Shown: positions 16,447 to 25,595 of the stretch, in pieces
Position numbering within the stretch: the first letter of the stretch is position 1
Layout of the letters: every line of letters begins with the position of its first letter
Assembly (NCBI GenBank): GCA_964581565.1
Contig: CAZOOZ010000004.1
Span: 1-64,000, forward strand
Length of the DNA: 64,000 nucleotides
Direction: 5' to 3'
Origin: UBA1433 sp964581565
GTDB taxonomy: Bacteria; Bacillota; Clostridia; Eubacteriales; UBA1433
Notes under the pieces: generated by a model
Seen by the model: the letters and a program-made list of their open reading frames with translations, nothing else
Database searches by the model: none
Told to the model about the DNA's origin: nothing
Made by a program: the position numbers and the translations under genes

Positions 16447-17326
16447 AGCAGAATTAAAACAAAGAGCAGAGAAAGTAAATCGAATATTAAACAACTATCA
16501 TCCAACGGGAGATGTTCCGCCTTTGTTAAAAGATGCCATGGAATATTCGTTAAAAGCCGGTGGGAAGAGAATTCGCCCAGTTTTGCTTTTGGAGACGGTG
16601 AATATCTGCAACGGCCCAATTGAGCTTGCCTATCCTATAGCTGCAGCTCTTGAGATGATCCATACGTATTCGCTTATTCATGATGATCTTCCTGCAATGG
16701 ATGATGATGAATTAAGAAGAGGAAGGCCTACAAATCACGTAGTGTTTGGTGAAGGTATAGCCATATTGGCCGGGGACGGATTGCTGAATTGTGCGTTTCA
16801 AACAATGCTTGAGAATATACCCTGCAATAGTGAAAAATACTCCTATCCTTATATACGCGCAATGACAGAAATAGTTCAGGCGGCAGGGCATAATGGTATG
16901 GTTGCAGGACAAGTGATGGATATTATCAGCGAAGGCAAAGAACCAAATAAAGATATGCTGGAATATATTCATAAGCATAAAACAGGTGCATTGCTTAGAG
17001 CTTCTATAAGGGCAGGGGCAATATTAGCTAATTGTGGAGATGAAGATTTGGAGGCCCTGACAAAATACGCGGAGGCGATTGGGCTTGCTTTTCAGCTGGT
17101 AGATGATATTTTAGATATTAAAGGAGACAAGGATAAACTAGGAAAATCTATAGGCAAAGATACAATTACGAAAAAATTGACGTACCCGCTTGTATATGGA
17201 CTGGATAATACGTATAGCAAAATACAGGAACTTTATAAAGAAGCATTAAAAAATATTGATAATATCAATGGCGATACGAGTTTTTTCTTGCAGATGGCAG
17301 GTTTTATTTGCAATCGAGACTATTAA
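16436..17326 (+). CDS. ispA: Farnesyl/geranyl diphosphate synthase-type polyprenyl synthetase
   Basis: 296 residues from ATG at 16436, nine bases after GAGG; the ATG at 16430 is only three bases from it. Condenses IPP with allylic diphosphates for the precursors of undecaprenyl phosphate and quinones. Both Asp-rich motifs are present: DDLPAMDDDELRRG (near residue 82) and DDILDIKGD (near 223), together with GGKRIRP. In many Firmicutes dxs follows directly; here it does not, and tlyA comes after a 98-base gap. Confidence 0.93.
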   Translation: MNFEAELKQRAEKVNRILNNYHPTGDVPPLLKDAMEYSLKAGGKRIRPVLLLETVNICNGPIELAYPIAAALEMIHTYSLIHDDLPAMDDDELRRGRPTNHVVFGEGIAILAGDGLLNCAFQTMLENIPCNSEKYSYPYIRAMTEIVQAAGHNGMVAGQVMDIISEGKEPNKDMLEYIHKHKTGALLRASIRAGAILANCGDEDLEALTKYAEAIGLAFQLVDDILDIKGDKDKLGKSIGKDTITKKLTYPLVYGLDNTYSKIQELYKEALKNIDNINGDTSFFLQMAGFICNRDY

Positions 17327-17424
17327 AATCAAATCTATAATGTTATTGTGTACTTATAGATGCTATGGTATAATTATTCATACTTTTTAAAGGAAATATT
17401 ATGTAAATTTATGAGGAAAAATGC

Positions 17425-18228
17425 TTGAGCAAAGTAAGATTAGATTTGCTTTTATATGAAAAAGGATATTATAATAGCAGGGAAAAAGCAAAAGCTGCAA
17501 TCATGTCCGGAGAGGTATATATAAATAATATATGTATAGAAAAGGCTGGCACCTTAGTCAAAGAAGATGTAGCAGTTGAAATCAAAGAAAATAAAAATCC
17601 TTTTGTGGGAAGAGGCGGCTTAAAGCTGAAAAGAGCGCTAGAGATATTTAATATTGATGTTAAAGATAAAATATTTTTAGATGTAGGAGCATCTACCGGA
17701 GGATTCACGGACTGCCTGCTAAAAAACGGAGCAAAAAAAGTATATGCAATAGATGTAGGATATGGACAGCTGGACTATTCATTAAGGACAGACGAACGCG
17801 TTGCTGTCTTAGAGCGAACGAATTTCAGATATTTGGATTTCAATAAAATCAATGAAAAAGTTGACGGGTTTGTCATGGATGTATCCTTTATTTCCATATT
17901 AAAACTTATTGATAACTTAAAAAATTTTTTGAAGAATAATTCTTTTGGCATCATATTAATAAAACCACAGTTTGAATCATCAAAGGAGCAAATCGAAAAA
18001 AAAGGAATTATCAAAAGTGCAACAACGCATCAGAATATATTAAAAAATGTCGCAACTGCTCTTATAGCAAAAGAGTATTTCATTAAAAATATAACATATT
18101 CGGATGTTAAAGGTGCAAAAGGTAATATTGAATTTTTATTTCATGTCACTTTAAATAAGGATGATAGTATCGGTAATTTGGATAAAAAAATTGACAACAT
18201 AGTCTGTTTGGCACATAAAGAATTATAA
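17425..18228 (+). CDS. tlyA: TlyA family rRNA 2'-O-methyltransferase
   Basis: 267 residues from TTG at 17425, with GAGGA eight to ten bases upstream. An N-terminal S4 RNA-binding domain (MSKVRLDLLLYEKGYYNSRE, AKAAIMSGEVYIN) precedes an FtsJ-type SAM domain (FLDVGASTGGFTDCLL near residue 85; YAIDVGYGQL). Mycobacterial TlyA methylates 16S and 23S rRNA; in Firmicutes the target is less certain. Gene order tlyA-nadK-argR-recN is a classic Firmicutes cluster. Confidence 0.92.
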   Translation: MSKVRLDLLLYEKGYYNSREKAKAAIMSGEVYINNICIEKAGTLVKEDVAVEIKENKNPFVGRGGLKLKRALEIFNIDVKDKIFLDVGASTGGFTDCLLKNGAKKVYAIDVGYGQLDYSLRTDERVAVLERTNFRYLDFNKINEKVDGFVMDVSFISILKLIDNLKNFLKNNSFGIILIKPQFESSKEQIEKKGIIKSATTHQNILKNVATALIAKEYFIKNITYSDVKGAKGNIEFLFHVTLNKDDSIGNLDKKIDNIVCLAHKEL

Positions 18229-18244
18229 GAAAAGAAAAGGCAAA

Positions 18245-19066
18245 ATGAAAAAAGTAGGAATAATGTCAAATCCACTTAAGGACATAAACTCAGAATATAC
18301 GAAAGATGTCATGTCTTTTTTATTCGGGCGAACAGAAATATATTTAGATGAAAACACGCTCTCTGTTGTGAAGGATGATAATGTAAAATTGCTCACGTCA
18401 TCTGTTGCGGATGAATTAGATTTTATCGTCATTTTAGGTGGAGATGGCACCATATTAGATGCGTTCAGAAGCCTGAAATATACAAAAGCACCTATTTTTG
18501 GGATCAATTTGGGAAAGCTGGGATTTTTAACCAGCGTTGAGAAATATGAGTGGAATTATTATTTGAACTTAGCGCTTGAAGGTCTTTACAATATAGAAAA
18601 ACGATCCCTTTTAGAAATGACACATTCAAAAGGGACAAGTATCGCATTAAATGAGGTTGTTATTTTTAAAGATAATGATCAAGACGGTGCAATCAATCTC
18701 AATGTATATGTCAACAATATTCTTTTAGCTGACTATGATGCGGATGGAATTATCATATCGACACCTACAGGTTCCACGGCTTATTCTCTATCGGCGGGAG
18801 GGCCTATTATTAGTCCGCAGGCTGAAGTATTGCTTTTAAATCCCATACGGCCGCATACACTTTCTAACAGATCAATCGTACTCGCACCGAAAGAGAATGT
18901 GAACATCATGATAAAAAGAGGCAAAGCGGTTGTGCGTTGTGACGGAAAGAAATGCTTGAATATTACGGATAATTTACTGGAATTTTCCTTATTTGAAAAA
19001 AAAGCATCGTTCATATCTTTCGATAACCATAATTTTTATAATAAAGTATATACAAGGATTAGATAG
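18245..19066 (+). CDS. nadK: NAD kinase
   Basis: 273 residues. ATP-dependent phosphorylation of NAD to NADP. GGDGTILDAFRSLKY (near residue 65), FGINLGKLGFLT, LNEVVIFK and DGIIISTPTGSTAYSLSAGG are the conserved NAD kinase elements. SD AAGAAAAGAAAAGG precedes the ATG. Middle of the tlyA-nadK-argR-recN cluster with short spacers, so one transcript is likely. Confidence 0.97.
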   Translation: MKKVGIMSNPLKDINSEYTKDVMSFLFGRTEIYLDENTLSVVKDDNVKLLTSSVADELDFIVILGGDGTILDAFRSLKYTKAPIFGINLGKLGFLTSVEKYEWNYYLNLALEGLYNIEKRSLLEMTHSKGTSIALNEVVIFKDNDQDGAINLNVYVNNILLADYDADGIIISTPTGSTAYSLSAGGPIISPQAEVLLLNPIRPHTLSNRSIVLAPKENVNIMIKRGKAVVRCDGKKCLNITDNLLEFSLFEKKASFISFDNHNFYNKVYTRIR

Positions 19067-19078
19067 GGGAAAAGATTT

Positions 19079-19528
19079 ATGAAAGTAAAAAGACAAAATA
19101 AAATATTAGAAATAATTGAAAATCACCCGATTGAAACGCAGGAAGAATTGGCTGAAAGATTAAAACTGGAAGGCTACGATATCACGCAAGCAACAATCAG
19201 CAGGGATATCAAAGAAATAAAGTTAATTAAAATGATGGATTCAAACGGAAAATATCGTTATACGAAGTATAAAGATGATTCAATCCCTGTCAACGAAAGA
19301 ATGATGAACGTATTTAAGGAAGCTGTCACATCTATCGATTATTCGGGAAATATCGTAGTTGTAAAAACTTTAAACGGTATGGCGCATGCTGCGGCCGTTA
19401 CCGTAGATCTGACCGAATGGTCAGAAATTGTCGGATGTCTGGCGGGAGATGATACGATCTTCATTTTGGTAAAAAATGAAATGGCGGCAGTTGAATTAGT
19501 GAATCATTTAAAGAAATATATTAAATAG
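19079..19528 (+). CDS. argR: Arginine repressor / ArgR-AhrC
   Basis: 149 residues, the usual length. N-terminal winged helix (NHPIETQEELAERL variant and ITQATISRDIKEIKLIK) binds ARG boxes. The C-terminal arginine-binding oligomerisation domain contains NGMAHAAAVTVD, GCLAGDDTIFILVKN. Hexamer that represses arginine synthesis and activates catabolism when bound to L-arginine (family knowledge). Embedded between nadK and recN as in many Firmicutes; no arginine genes are nearby. Confidence 0.96.
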   Translation: MKVKRQNKILEIIENHPIETQEELAERLKLEGYDITQATISRDIKEIKLIKMMDSNGKYRYTKYKDDSIPVNERMMNVFKEAVTSIDYSGNIVVVKTLNGMAHAAAVTVDLTEWSEIVGCLAGDDTIFILVKNEMAAVELVNHLKKYIK

Positions 19529-19538
19529 GGAAAAATTA

Positions 19539-21221
19539 ATGCTGACTCAACTTAATATTCAAGATTTTGCAATTATTAAAAACGCGATTATTGAATTTGA
19601 TAAAGAATTAAATGTGATTACGGGGGAAACCGGAGCAGGAAAATCAATTATTGTAGATGCGCTTTCTTTGGCTTTGGGATACAGGGCAAGCAAAGAAAGT
19701 ATTCGGCAAGGTGCCCCAAAAACAACAATTCAAGCCGTTTTTGATATTGAGCAAGGAAGTGCCGCTTTTTTGCTGGCGCAGCAAATGGGCATAGATATAG
19801 AAGAACAAATTATCTTTACACGTCAAATTTATACAAACGGAAAGAATATTTGCAGAATCAACTCGATGCTGGTAACGGTACAGGAATTAAAAGCCCTGGG
19901 GAGCTTGATAGTTGATATACATGGTCAGCACGAACATCAGTCTTTATTAAATACAAGCACTCATATTGAGTATCTTGATAAATATGATAATAAAATAACC
20001 GGAGCCTTAGAGAATACACGAAACGCATATCATGCATATATTAAAGCCAAAGATGAATTAGATGATCTAAACCAACTTGCAGAAAATATACAAAAAGAAA
20101 AAGAAAAACTGGAATATGACATATCAGTAATTGACTCTGCTCGCTTGAGTGCAGGCGAAGACAAAGAAATAGAAAAAAGAATAGCGCGATTAAAAAACTA
20201 TAATCTGATTTATGATAATACTTTAAAAGCTTATGAATTAATTTATAACGATGAACATAGTATACTTGGTCATTTACAGCAAACACTTACTGCGTTGCAT
20301 AAAGCTTCGGCAGCTGATGAATCATTACTGGAGCAATATGAAAGTCTTTTAAACATTATTGCCGGTGTGGAAGATGTGTCGGGGTTTTTGAGGGATTATC
20401 TTGAAAAAAGGGATTTTGAAAATGAGAATATCGATGACTTGGAAGGGAGAGCTTATTTAATTGCTCAGTTAAAACGGAAATATCATGTTTTCTGTATTGA
20501 TGAATTATTGAATCTAAAGGAATCTATGATAAAAAAATTGGATACAATAATGAATTTGGACAATGAAATTGAAAATAAGTCCAAAGAGGAAGCGGCTAAA
20601 AAGGAACAGTATTTTATTTATGCAAATGAGCTATCCAAAATACGACGACAGATAAAAATAACGTTAGAGAAAGATATCTCAAAGCAGCTTCATGATATGT
20701 CTATGCCCGAGGCAATCTTTATAGTGGACATCAAAAGAGCTAAAGATACAAAAGAAATCCGAAAAAACGGTTATGATGATGTGGAGTTTTTGTTTTCATC
20801 CAATAAAGGGTTTTCGCCAAGGTCTTTAAGTAAAATTATTTCAGGCGGAGAAATGAGCCGTATTATGTTGGCATTTAAGATACTTATCGCAGATAATGAT
20901 ATAACAACGTTGATATTCGATGAAATTGACACTGGAATCAGCGGCAGAACAGCACAAGTGATTGCGCAAAAATTAAAAAAATTAAGCAGCAATTATCAAG
21001 TAATATTGATTACGCACCTCCCACAAATAGCATCTGTAGCAAACATTCATTTTTCTGCAAAAAAAACAACCGTTGGTCAAAATACAATGACTGAACTTAT
21101 AGAATTAAATGTTGACGATAGGGTGCATGAGCTGGCTAAAATGGTAGGCGGAGTAAATATTACACAAGAAACCTTAAACCATGCAAAACAAATGCTTCAA
21201 ATGGCAAATGATTTAGAATAA
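19539..21221 (+). CDS. recN: DNA repair protein RecN
   Basis: 560 residues. SMC-like ATPase that acts early in double-strand-break repair. Walker A GETGAGKSIIVDALSLALG near residue 28, a long central coiled coil (about 150-370), ABC signature SKIISGGEMSRIMLA and Walker B TTLIFDEIDTGISGRTAQ, then LITHLPQIAS. No LexA box is obvious in front, and it appears to be read from the upstream cluster. In many spore formers spoIVB and spo0A follow recN; here a flippase gene does. Confidence 0.97.
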   Translation: MLTQLNIQDFAIIKNAIIEFDKELNVITGETGAGKSIIVDALSLALGYRASKESIRQGAPKTTIQAVFDIEQGSAAFLLAQQMGIDIEEQIIFTRQIYTNGKNICRINSMLVTVQELKALGSLIVDIHGQHEHQSLLNTSTHIEYLDKYDNKITGALENTRNAYHAYIKAKDELDDLNQLAENIQKEKEKLEYDISVIDSARLSAGEDKEIEKRIARLKNYNLIYDNTLKAYELIYNDEHSILGHLQQTLTALHKASAADESLLEQYESLLNIIAGVEDVSGFLRDYLEKRDFENENIDDLEGRAYLIAQLKRKYHVFCIDELLNLKESMIKKLDTIMNLDNEIENKSKEEAAKKEQYFIYANELSKIRRQIKITLEKDISKQLHDMSMPEAIFIVDIKRAKDTKEIRKNGYDDVEFLFSSNKGFSPRSLSKIISGGEMSRIMLAFKILIADNDITTLIFDEIDTGISGRTAQVIAQKLKKLSSNYQVILITHLPQIASVANIHFSAKKTTVGQNTMTELIELNVDDRVHELAKMVGGVNITQETLNHAKQMLQMANDLE

Positions 21222-21317
21222 CAAATATCTTAATTATAAATTTCACTCTTTAATTCATATCTTTATTTGTTATAATATAACAGTGAATTTTTAGTCAAAC
21301 GTTTTGTGGAGATTTTA

Positions 21318-23411
21318 ATGAATAAAAATAATAGCAACAGTGTTCGAATTATTATGTTAGGCTTGGTTCTCGGCGGCCTGATAAGCCTGCTAAGTGATAT
21401 AATATTATCTTATAAATTTGGGGCAGGAGCTTTTACAGACGCATTTTTTATTGCTCAATCTGTTCCATTTGTTTTATATTTAGCGTTCATTGTGGCCATT
21501 ACTGCCGGTGTGGTTGTTTTATATAATGGATTTAAAAAAGATGAACATATCAATAATGTTACAAGTAATATTTTGACCGTTGTTTTCTTGCTGGCAATAT
21601 TTGTAATAATTGTCGTTTCCTTAACTATAAAGCCTTTTATCTATCTTTTTGCTGTCGGATTTGATGAAGAAACTTTATCTATAGCTGTTAATTTGACAAA
21701 AATTATTTTATACTCTCTTATTCCGATTTCCATTATTGGCGTTATAAAAGGATTTCTACAACATAAAAAGAAATTTGCCTCGGTAGCTTTTGAATCTATA
21801 CCAATTTATATATGCTTATTTATTGGAATTTTATTAACCAGCACTGAAAAATATAACATTTTAGGCATTTCAGTAGTTGTGGGCTACTGCATTACGGCGA
21901 TTATTATGCTGTTATCTGCTTGCAGAAACGGCATGCGTTATAAACCGGTGCTCAAATTAAAAGACGAAAATATAAAACCTTTACTGGTTTTAATTCTCCC
22001 GATTTTTGCAAATCTTCTCGGCTATCAAATAAATAATTTTGTTGACAGGACGCTGGCTTCAACGATAGAGACGGGAGCAATCTCATCGTTGTTTTACTCA
22101 CAAAAATTATTGATGATATTGATTAGTATTTTGTTTTTTATTATATCTTCTGTGGTTTTTCCGATGCTGGTAAAAAGTTATAATAAAAAACAAATGCGAG
22201 ATTTCAAAGAAATTGCGTTGTATTCTTTTAACGGTATTGTGGCCATGATCTTGCCGCTTAGCATATTTCTGATAACATTGGCTAACCCTATTATCACAGT
22301 TATATTTCAAAGAGGTTCTTTTGATGTTGAAAATACAAAATTAACGGCTGATGTTTTTATGATGTATTCCATTGGAATGCTTCCGCTTGCATTAAAACTA
22401 ATGCTGGATAATATTTTCTATGCTATGAACGATAAAAAAACACCGCTAATTGGGACTGCAATTTTCGTTGCTGCTAATATACTTTTAGATTATGTGCTAA
22501 TGAAACCGTTGCAAACAATGGGTATTGCACTCTCCACATCGATAGCAACAACAACAACGGCAATCGTGATGCTGCTTGTTTTGCGAAATAGAATAGGAAA
22601 ATATTCTTTGAAAACAGTAACAGCGAATATACTAAAAATTATTTTTGCAGGAATTCCGATTAGTTTGGGCGTATTGGTAGCCTTTACTATGATTTATTAT
22701 TCAATGAAAAATTCACTGATGAATATTTTATTATGCCTTCTTATTATGGGTATTGTATTTAAATATTGTTATAAAATTCTATTTAAAATACTGAAAGTAG
22801 ATGGACTGAATTATAATAAACTATTTAAAGAAGAGCTCAAAGCCACTTTTTTCAAAAACTATAAAGGTAAATATAAATATGAAGATTTAGATTATCAACC
22901 AATTTCTATTCCAATTGTCGGATACGAAAATTACTTCCGAATGCCATATAACTATGATTTAGATAAGGCAGAAGAGATGAAAGATATCGAAAATGTTTAT
23001 AATGAACCCGTAGAGATAAGCATTGACAATGACCAAGAAGATATATCAGAACTTCCAAATGAATTTGTGGATCACAAGCATAGCATGCAGCATTTTTATA
23101 GAAATAAAAAGAGTCTTTTGCCACAATATAAACTTGCTCGATATAGATTGATGAAATATACATTAAAGAACAAATTTATTTCAAACAAATGTAATAAAAC
23201 AAATCATAATTTAGATACTAAAATTAGTAAAGAAAATAACATGATCCAGCAAATAATTACGAAAATTTTTAATGGTTTGTTAAAGGTTTTAAGAGATGCA
23301 AAGAATGTGATAAATAAAACTCATAAAAAAATTTATACCGCGAAAACTAAGAAAAAAGTTGAAAAATTCTTATCAATGCCTATTGATGATAAATTTGATA
23401 ATGAAGATTAA
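21318..23411 (+). CDS. MurJ/MATE-like lipid II flippase with long charged C-terminal tail
   Basis: 697 residues from ATG at 21318, six bases after GTGGAG; the GTG at 21306 is inside that SD. The first 495 residues or so are polytopic with about 14 hydrophobic segments and match the MurJ (MviN) family (KFGAGAFTDAFFIAQSVPFV, NNFVDRTLAS, FFIISSVVFPML, QRGSFDVENTKLTADVF, ANILLDYVLM). MurJ exports lipid II for peptidoglycan. The remaining 200 residues are hydrophilic: an acidic stretch (DKAEEMKDIENVYNEPVEIS) then a very Lys-rich end. This tail is not part of standard MurJ (about 510 residues). A divergent MurJ or a related polysaccharide flippase are both possible. Confidence 0.8.
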   Translation: MNKNNSNSVRIIMLGLVLGGLISLLSDIILSYKFGAGAFTDAFFIAQSVPFVLYLAFIVAITAGVVVLYNGFKKDEHINNVTSNILTVVFLLAIFVIIVVSLTIKPFIYLFAVGFDEETLSIAVNLTKIILYSLIPISIIGVIKGFLQHKKKFASVAFESIPIYICLFIGILLTSTEKYNILGISVVVGYCITAIIMLLSACRNGMRYKPVLKLKDENIKPLLVLILPIFANLLGYQINNFVDRTLASTIETGAISSLFYSQKLLMILISILFFIISSVVFPMLVKSYNKKQMRDFKEIALYSFNGIVAMILPLSIFLITLANPIITVIFQRGSFDVENTKLTADVFMMYSIGMLPLALKLMLDNIFYAMNDKKTPLIGTAIFVAANILLDYVLMKPLQTMGIALSTSIATTTTAIVMLLVLRNRIGKYSLKTVTANILKIIFAGIPISLGVLVAFTMIYYSMKNSLMNILLCLLIMGIVFKYCYKILFKILKVDGLNYNKLFKEELKATFFKNYKGKYKYEDLDYQPISIPIVGYENYFRMPYNYDLDKAEEMKDIENVYNEPVEISIDNDQEDISELPNEFVDHKHSMQHFYRNKKSLLPQYKLARYRLMKYTLKNKFISNKCNKTNHNLDTKISKENNMIQQIITKIFNGLLKVLRDAKNVINKTHKKIYTAKTKKKVEKFLSMPIDDKFDNED

Positions 23412-23503
23412 ATGCAAACAATAAATCAATATCAAAATTTTAATATTTTTGTCGATTAAAAGCTAACATACAAACATAATGCAATAAAAATAACGCATGT
23501 ATA

Positions 23504-23532
23504 TTGACTTTGTTAAATTTTTGTGTTATTGT
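23504..23532 (+). promoter_or_regulatory. Promoter of the oxoacid:ferredoxin oxidoreductase operon
   Basis: TTGACT, 17-base spacer, TATTGT, located about 45 bases before the first gene, whose SD is AGAGGACG. The 23412-23580 gap holds nothing else recognisable. Confidence 0.65.
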
Positions 23533-23580
23533 TTTACATGGAAAAAACATGAAGAAAAATAATTTTCAAGAGGACGTAAA

Positions 23581-24276
23581 ATGACTCAAATTAGCAATAA
23601 TCAAAACATTGAACTTACTATTATAGTAGGGCATTATGGGAGTGGGAAAACAGAATTTTCAGTTAATTATGCCATGTATATGCAAAAGCATGGTAAAAAA
23701 GTTGCAATTGCAGATCTCGACATTATCAATCCTTATTTTCGCACAAGAGAAATAACTGATGAATTAGAAACAGAAGGTATCAGAGTTATCTCATCAATTT
23801 TGGGCAATAAAGAAAGTCATCCTATGGACTTGCCATCGCTATCCCCGGAGCTCAATATTTTAACACAGACAAACCAATATTTCGGCATCATAGATGTCGG
23901 TGGGAACCCGGTAGGTGCAACGGCATTAGGTCGTTTTTCTGACAGCATAAAGAAAATTAATTATAATATGTATATGGTTGTAAATGCCAACAGACCAGAA
24001 ACGAACAGTGTGAAAACTGTAATGGAATTTTTAAATGGGATTGAAGAAAAATCCAAATTAAAAATAAATGGCTTAATCAACAATACGCATTTGGTGAGAG
24101 AAACAACAGTGCAGGATATACTTGATGGTGATAAATTAGTAAGAGAAGTAAGCGAATATGCATCTCTACCTGTAATGTTTTGTTCTTATATTGAAGATAT
24201 GGTTAATCTTGACGGATATGACGTAGCTGGGGAAAAATTCCCTATGAAATTGCTTATGAGGCCCGAGTGGCTTTAA
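23581..24276 (+). CDS. MinD/CooC-like P-loop ATPase linked to oxoacid:ferredoxin oxidoreductase
   Basis: 231 residues. A deviant Walker A (VGHYGSGKTEFSVNYA) near residue 17 and the element VAIADLDIINPYFRTRE place it in the MinD/ParA/NifH class. IIDVGGNPVGATALGRF is the Walker B/switch II region. It leads the operon encoding the four subunits of a 2-oxoacid:ferredoxin oxidoreductase, 24 bases upstream of the ferredoxin gene. Related ATPases help load metal centres or clusters; a maturation role for the oxidoreductase is inferred from position only. Confidence 0.75.
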   Translation: MTQISNNQNIELTIIVGHYGSGKTEFSVNYAMYMQKHGKKVAIADLDIINPYFRTREITDELETEGIRVISSILGNKESHPMDLPSLSPELNILTQTNQYFGIIDVGGNPVGATALGRFSDSIKKINYNMYMVVNANRPETNSVKTVMEFLNGIEEKSKLKINGLINNTHLVRETTVQDILDGDKLVREVSEYASLPVMFCSYIEDMVNLDGYDVAGEKFPMKLLMRPEWL

Positions 24277-24300
24277 ATAAATAAGAAAGGTGGCTATAAA

Positions 24301-24513
24301 ATGGCGAAAGGAAAACTCACATTTGATACAGAAAAGTGCAAAGGCTGCGAACTATGTGTAACTTTCTGTCCCAAAAAGATCTTAGCTTTAGGTAAAGAAA
24401 CCAACTCGAAAGGATACTTCCCGGTAACAGTAACGAATATGGATGAATGTATAGCATGTGGAACATGTGCTATTATGTGTCCGGATAGTATCATTACAGT
24501 TGAGAAAGAATAA
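24301..24513 (+). CDS. vorD: 2-oxoacid:ferredoxin oxidoreductase, delta (ferredoxin) subunit
   Basis: 70 residues with two 4Fe-4S motifs: CKGCELCVTFCPKK and CIACGTCAIMCPDS. It passes electrons from the TPP subunit to soluble ferredoxin. SD AAAGGTGGC. Four-subunit enzymes of this layout are annotated as 2-oxoisovalerate (VOR) or 2-oxoglutarate (KOR) oxidoreductases; substrate cannot be settled by eye. Confidence 0.88.
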   Translation: MAKGKLTFDTEKCKGCELCVTFCPKKILALGKETNSKGYFPVTVTNMDECIACGTCAIMCPDSIITVEKE

Positions 24514-24533
24514 GTAGGAAGGAGCAAGAAAAA

Positions 24534-25595
24534 ATGGCGAAAAAATTAATGAAAGGTAACGAAGCTATTGCAGCAGCTGCTATTAATGCAGGGCTTACAC
24601 ATTTCTTTGGTTACCCGATAACACCACAAAGTGAATTAATTGAGTATGTGGCTAGAGAACTTCCAAAAGCTGGTGGATGCTTTCTGCAGGCTGAAAGTGA
24701 AGTAGCCGCAAGTTACATGGTATATGGCGCTGGCGGCACAGGTGCTAGAGTTATGACTTCTACATCTTCTCCAGGACTTGCGCTCAAACAAGAAGGATTA
24801 ACATACATGGTAGCTGCTGAAATACCGTGTGTAGTAGTGAATATTATGAGAGGTGGTCCTGGTTTAGGTAATATTCTCCCGCAACAGGGCGACTATTTTA
24901 TGTGCACAAGAGGCGGCGGCAATGGAGATTACTATCATCCGTGTTTTGCACCGGCAAGTGTTCAAGAATGTGCAGACTTAATGACAGAAGCATTTGATAT
25001 TGCTGACGAATACAGAATGCCTGTTTTAGTAATTGGAGATGGTATGACTGGTCAAATGATGGAACCGGTTGAAATCGCGCCGATGAAAAAATATGTAGCG
25101 AATAAGCCTTGGGCAGCTGATGGTAATCATGTAAAAAGAGGTTATCACAACAGAATCAATGCAATGTCTTTGCCGGCAGATGATTTAGAAGCTTTAAATG
25201 AAAAAATCCAAGGAAAATTAAAAGATATAGCTGAAAAATATGTAAAATATGAAGCCATCGATATTGAAGATGCTGATCTTGTTTTAGTAGCCTATGGCAC
25301 ACCAAGCAGAGCATGCAAAAACGTAATTAAAAAAGCAAAAGAAGATGGACTAAAAGTTGGTCTAATCAGACCTATCAGCTTATGGCCATTCCCGAAAGAA
25401 GCATTTGATAAAATTAATCCCAATTGTAAAGCTATATTAGTTGTTGAACAAAGCTGCGGACAAATGATTGAAGATGTTAAATTGTCAGTACTTGGACGTT
25501 TCCCGGTAGAATTTTATGGAAGAACTGGTGGACATCCAATCGTTCCTGATGTTGTATATGAAAAAGTAAAAAAAATATTAGGAGGTGCAAAATAA
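24534..25595 (+). CDS. vorB: 2-oxoacid:ferredoxin oxidoreductase, alpha subunit
   Basis: 353 residues. Pyrimidine-binding TPP domain plus domain II of the POR/VOR/KOR family: MKGNEAIAAAAINAGLTHFF, GYPITPQSELIEYVA, MTSTSSPGLALKQEGLTYMV, then the C-terminal part LVLVAYGTPSRACKNVIKKA. Oxidatively decarboxylates branched 2-oxoacids (or 2-oxoglutarate) with CoA and ferredoxin. Resembles the product named 3-methyl-2-oxobutanoate dehydrogenase subunit VorB in Clostridia. Overlaps the beta subunit start by one base. Confidence 0.88.
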   Translation: MAKKLMKGNEAIAAAAINAGLTHFFGYPITPQSELIEYVARELPKAGGCFLQAESEVAASYMVYGAGGTGARVMTSTSSPGLALKQEGLTYMVAAEIPCVVVNIMRGGPGLGNILPQQGDYFMCTRGGGNGDYYHPCFAPASVQECADLMTEAFDIADEYRMPVLVIGDGMTGQMMEPVEIAPMKKYVANKPWAADGNHVKRGYHNRINAMSLPADDLEALNEKIQGKLKDIAEKYVKYEAIDIEDADLVLVAYGTPSRACKNVIKKAKEDGLKVGLIRPISLWPFPKEAFDKINPNCKAILVVEQSCGQMIEDVKLSVLGRFPVEFYGRTGGHPIVPDVVYEKVKKILGGAK

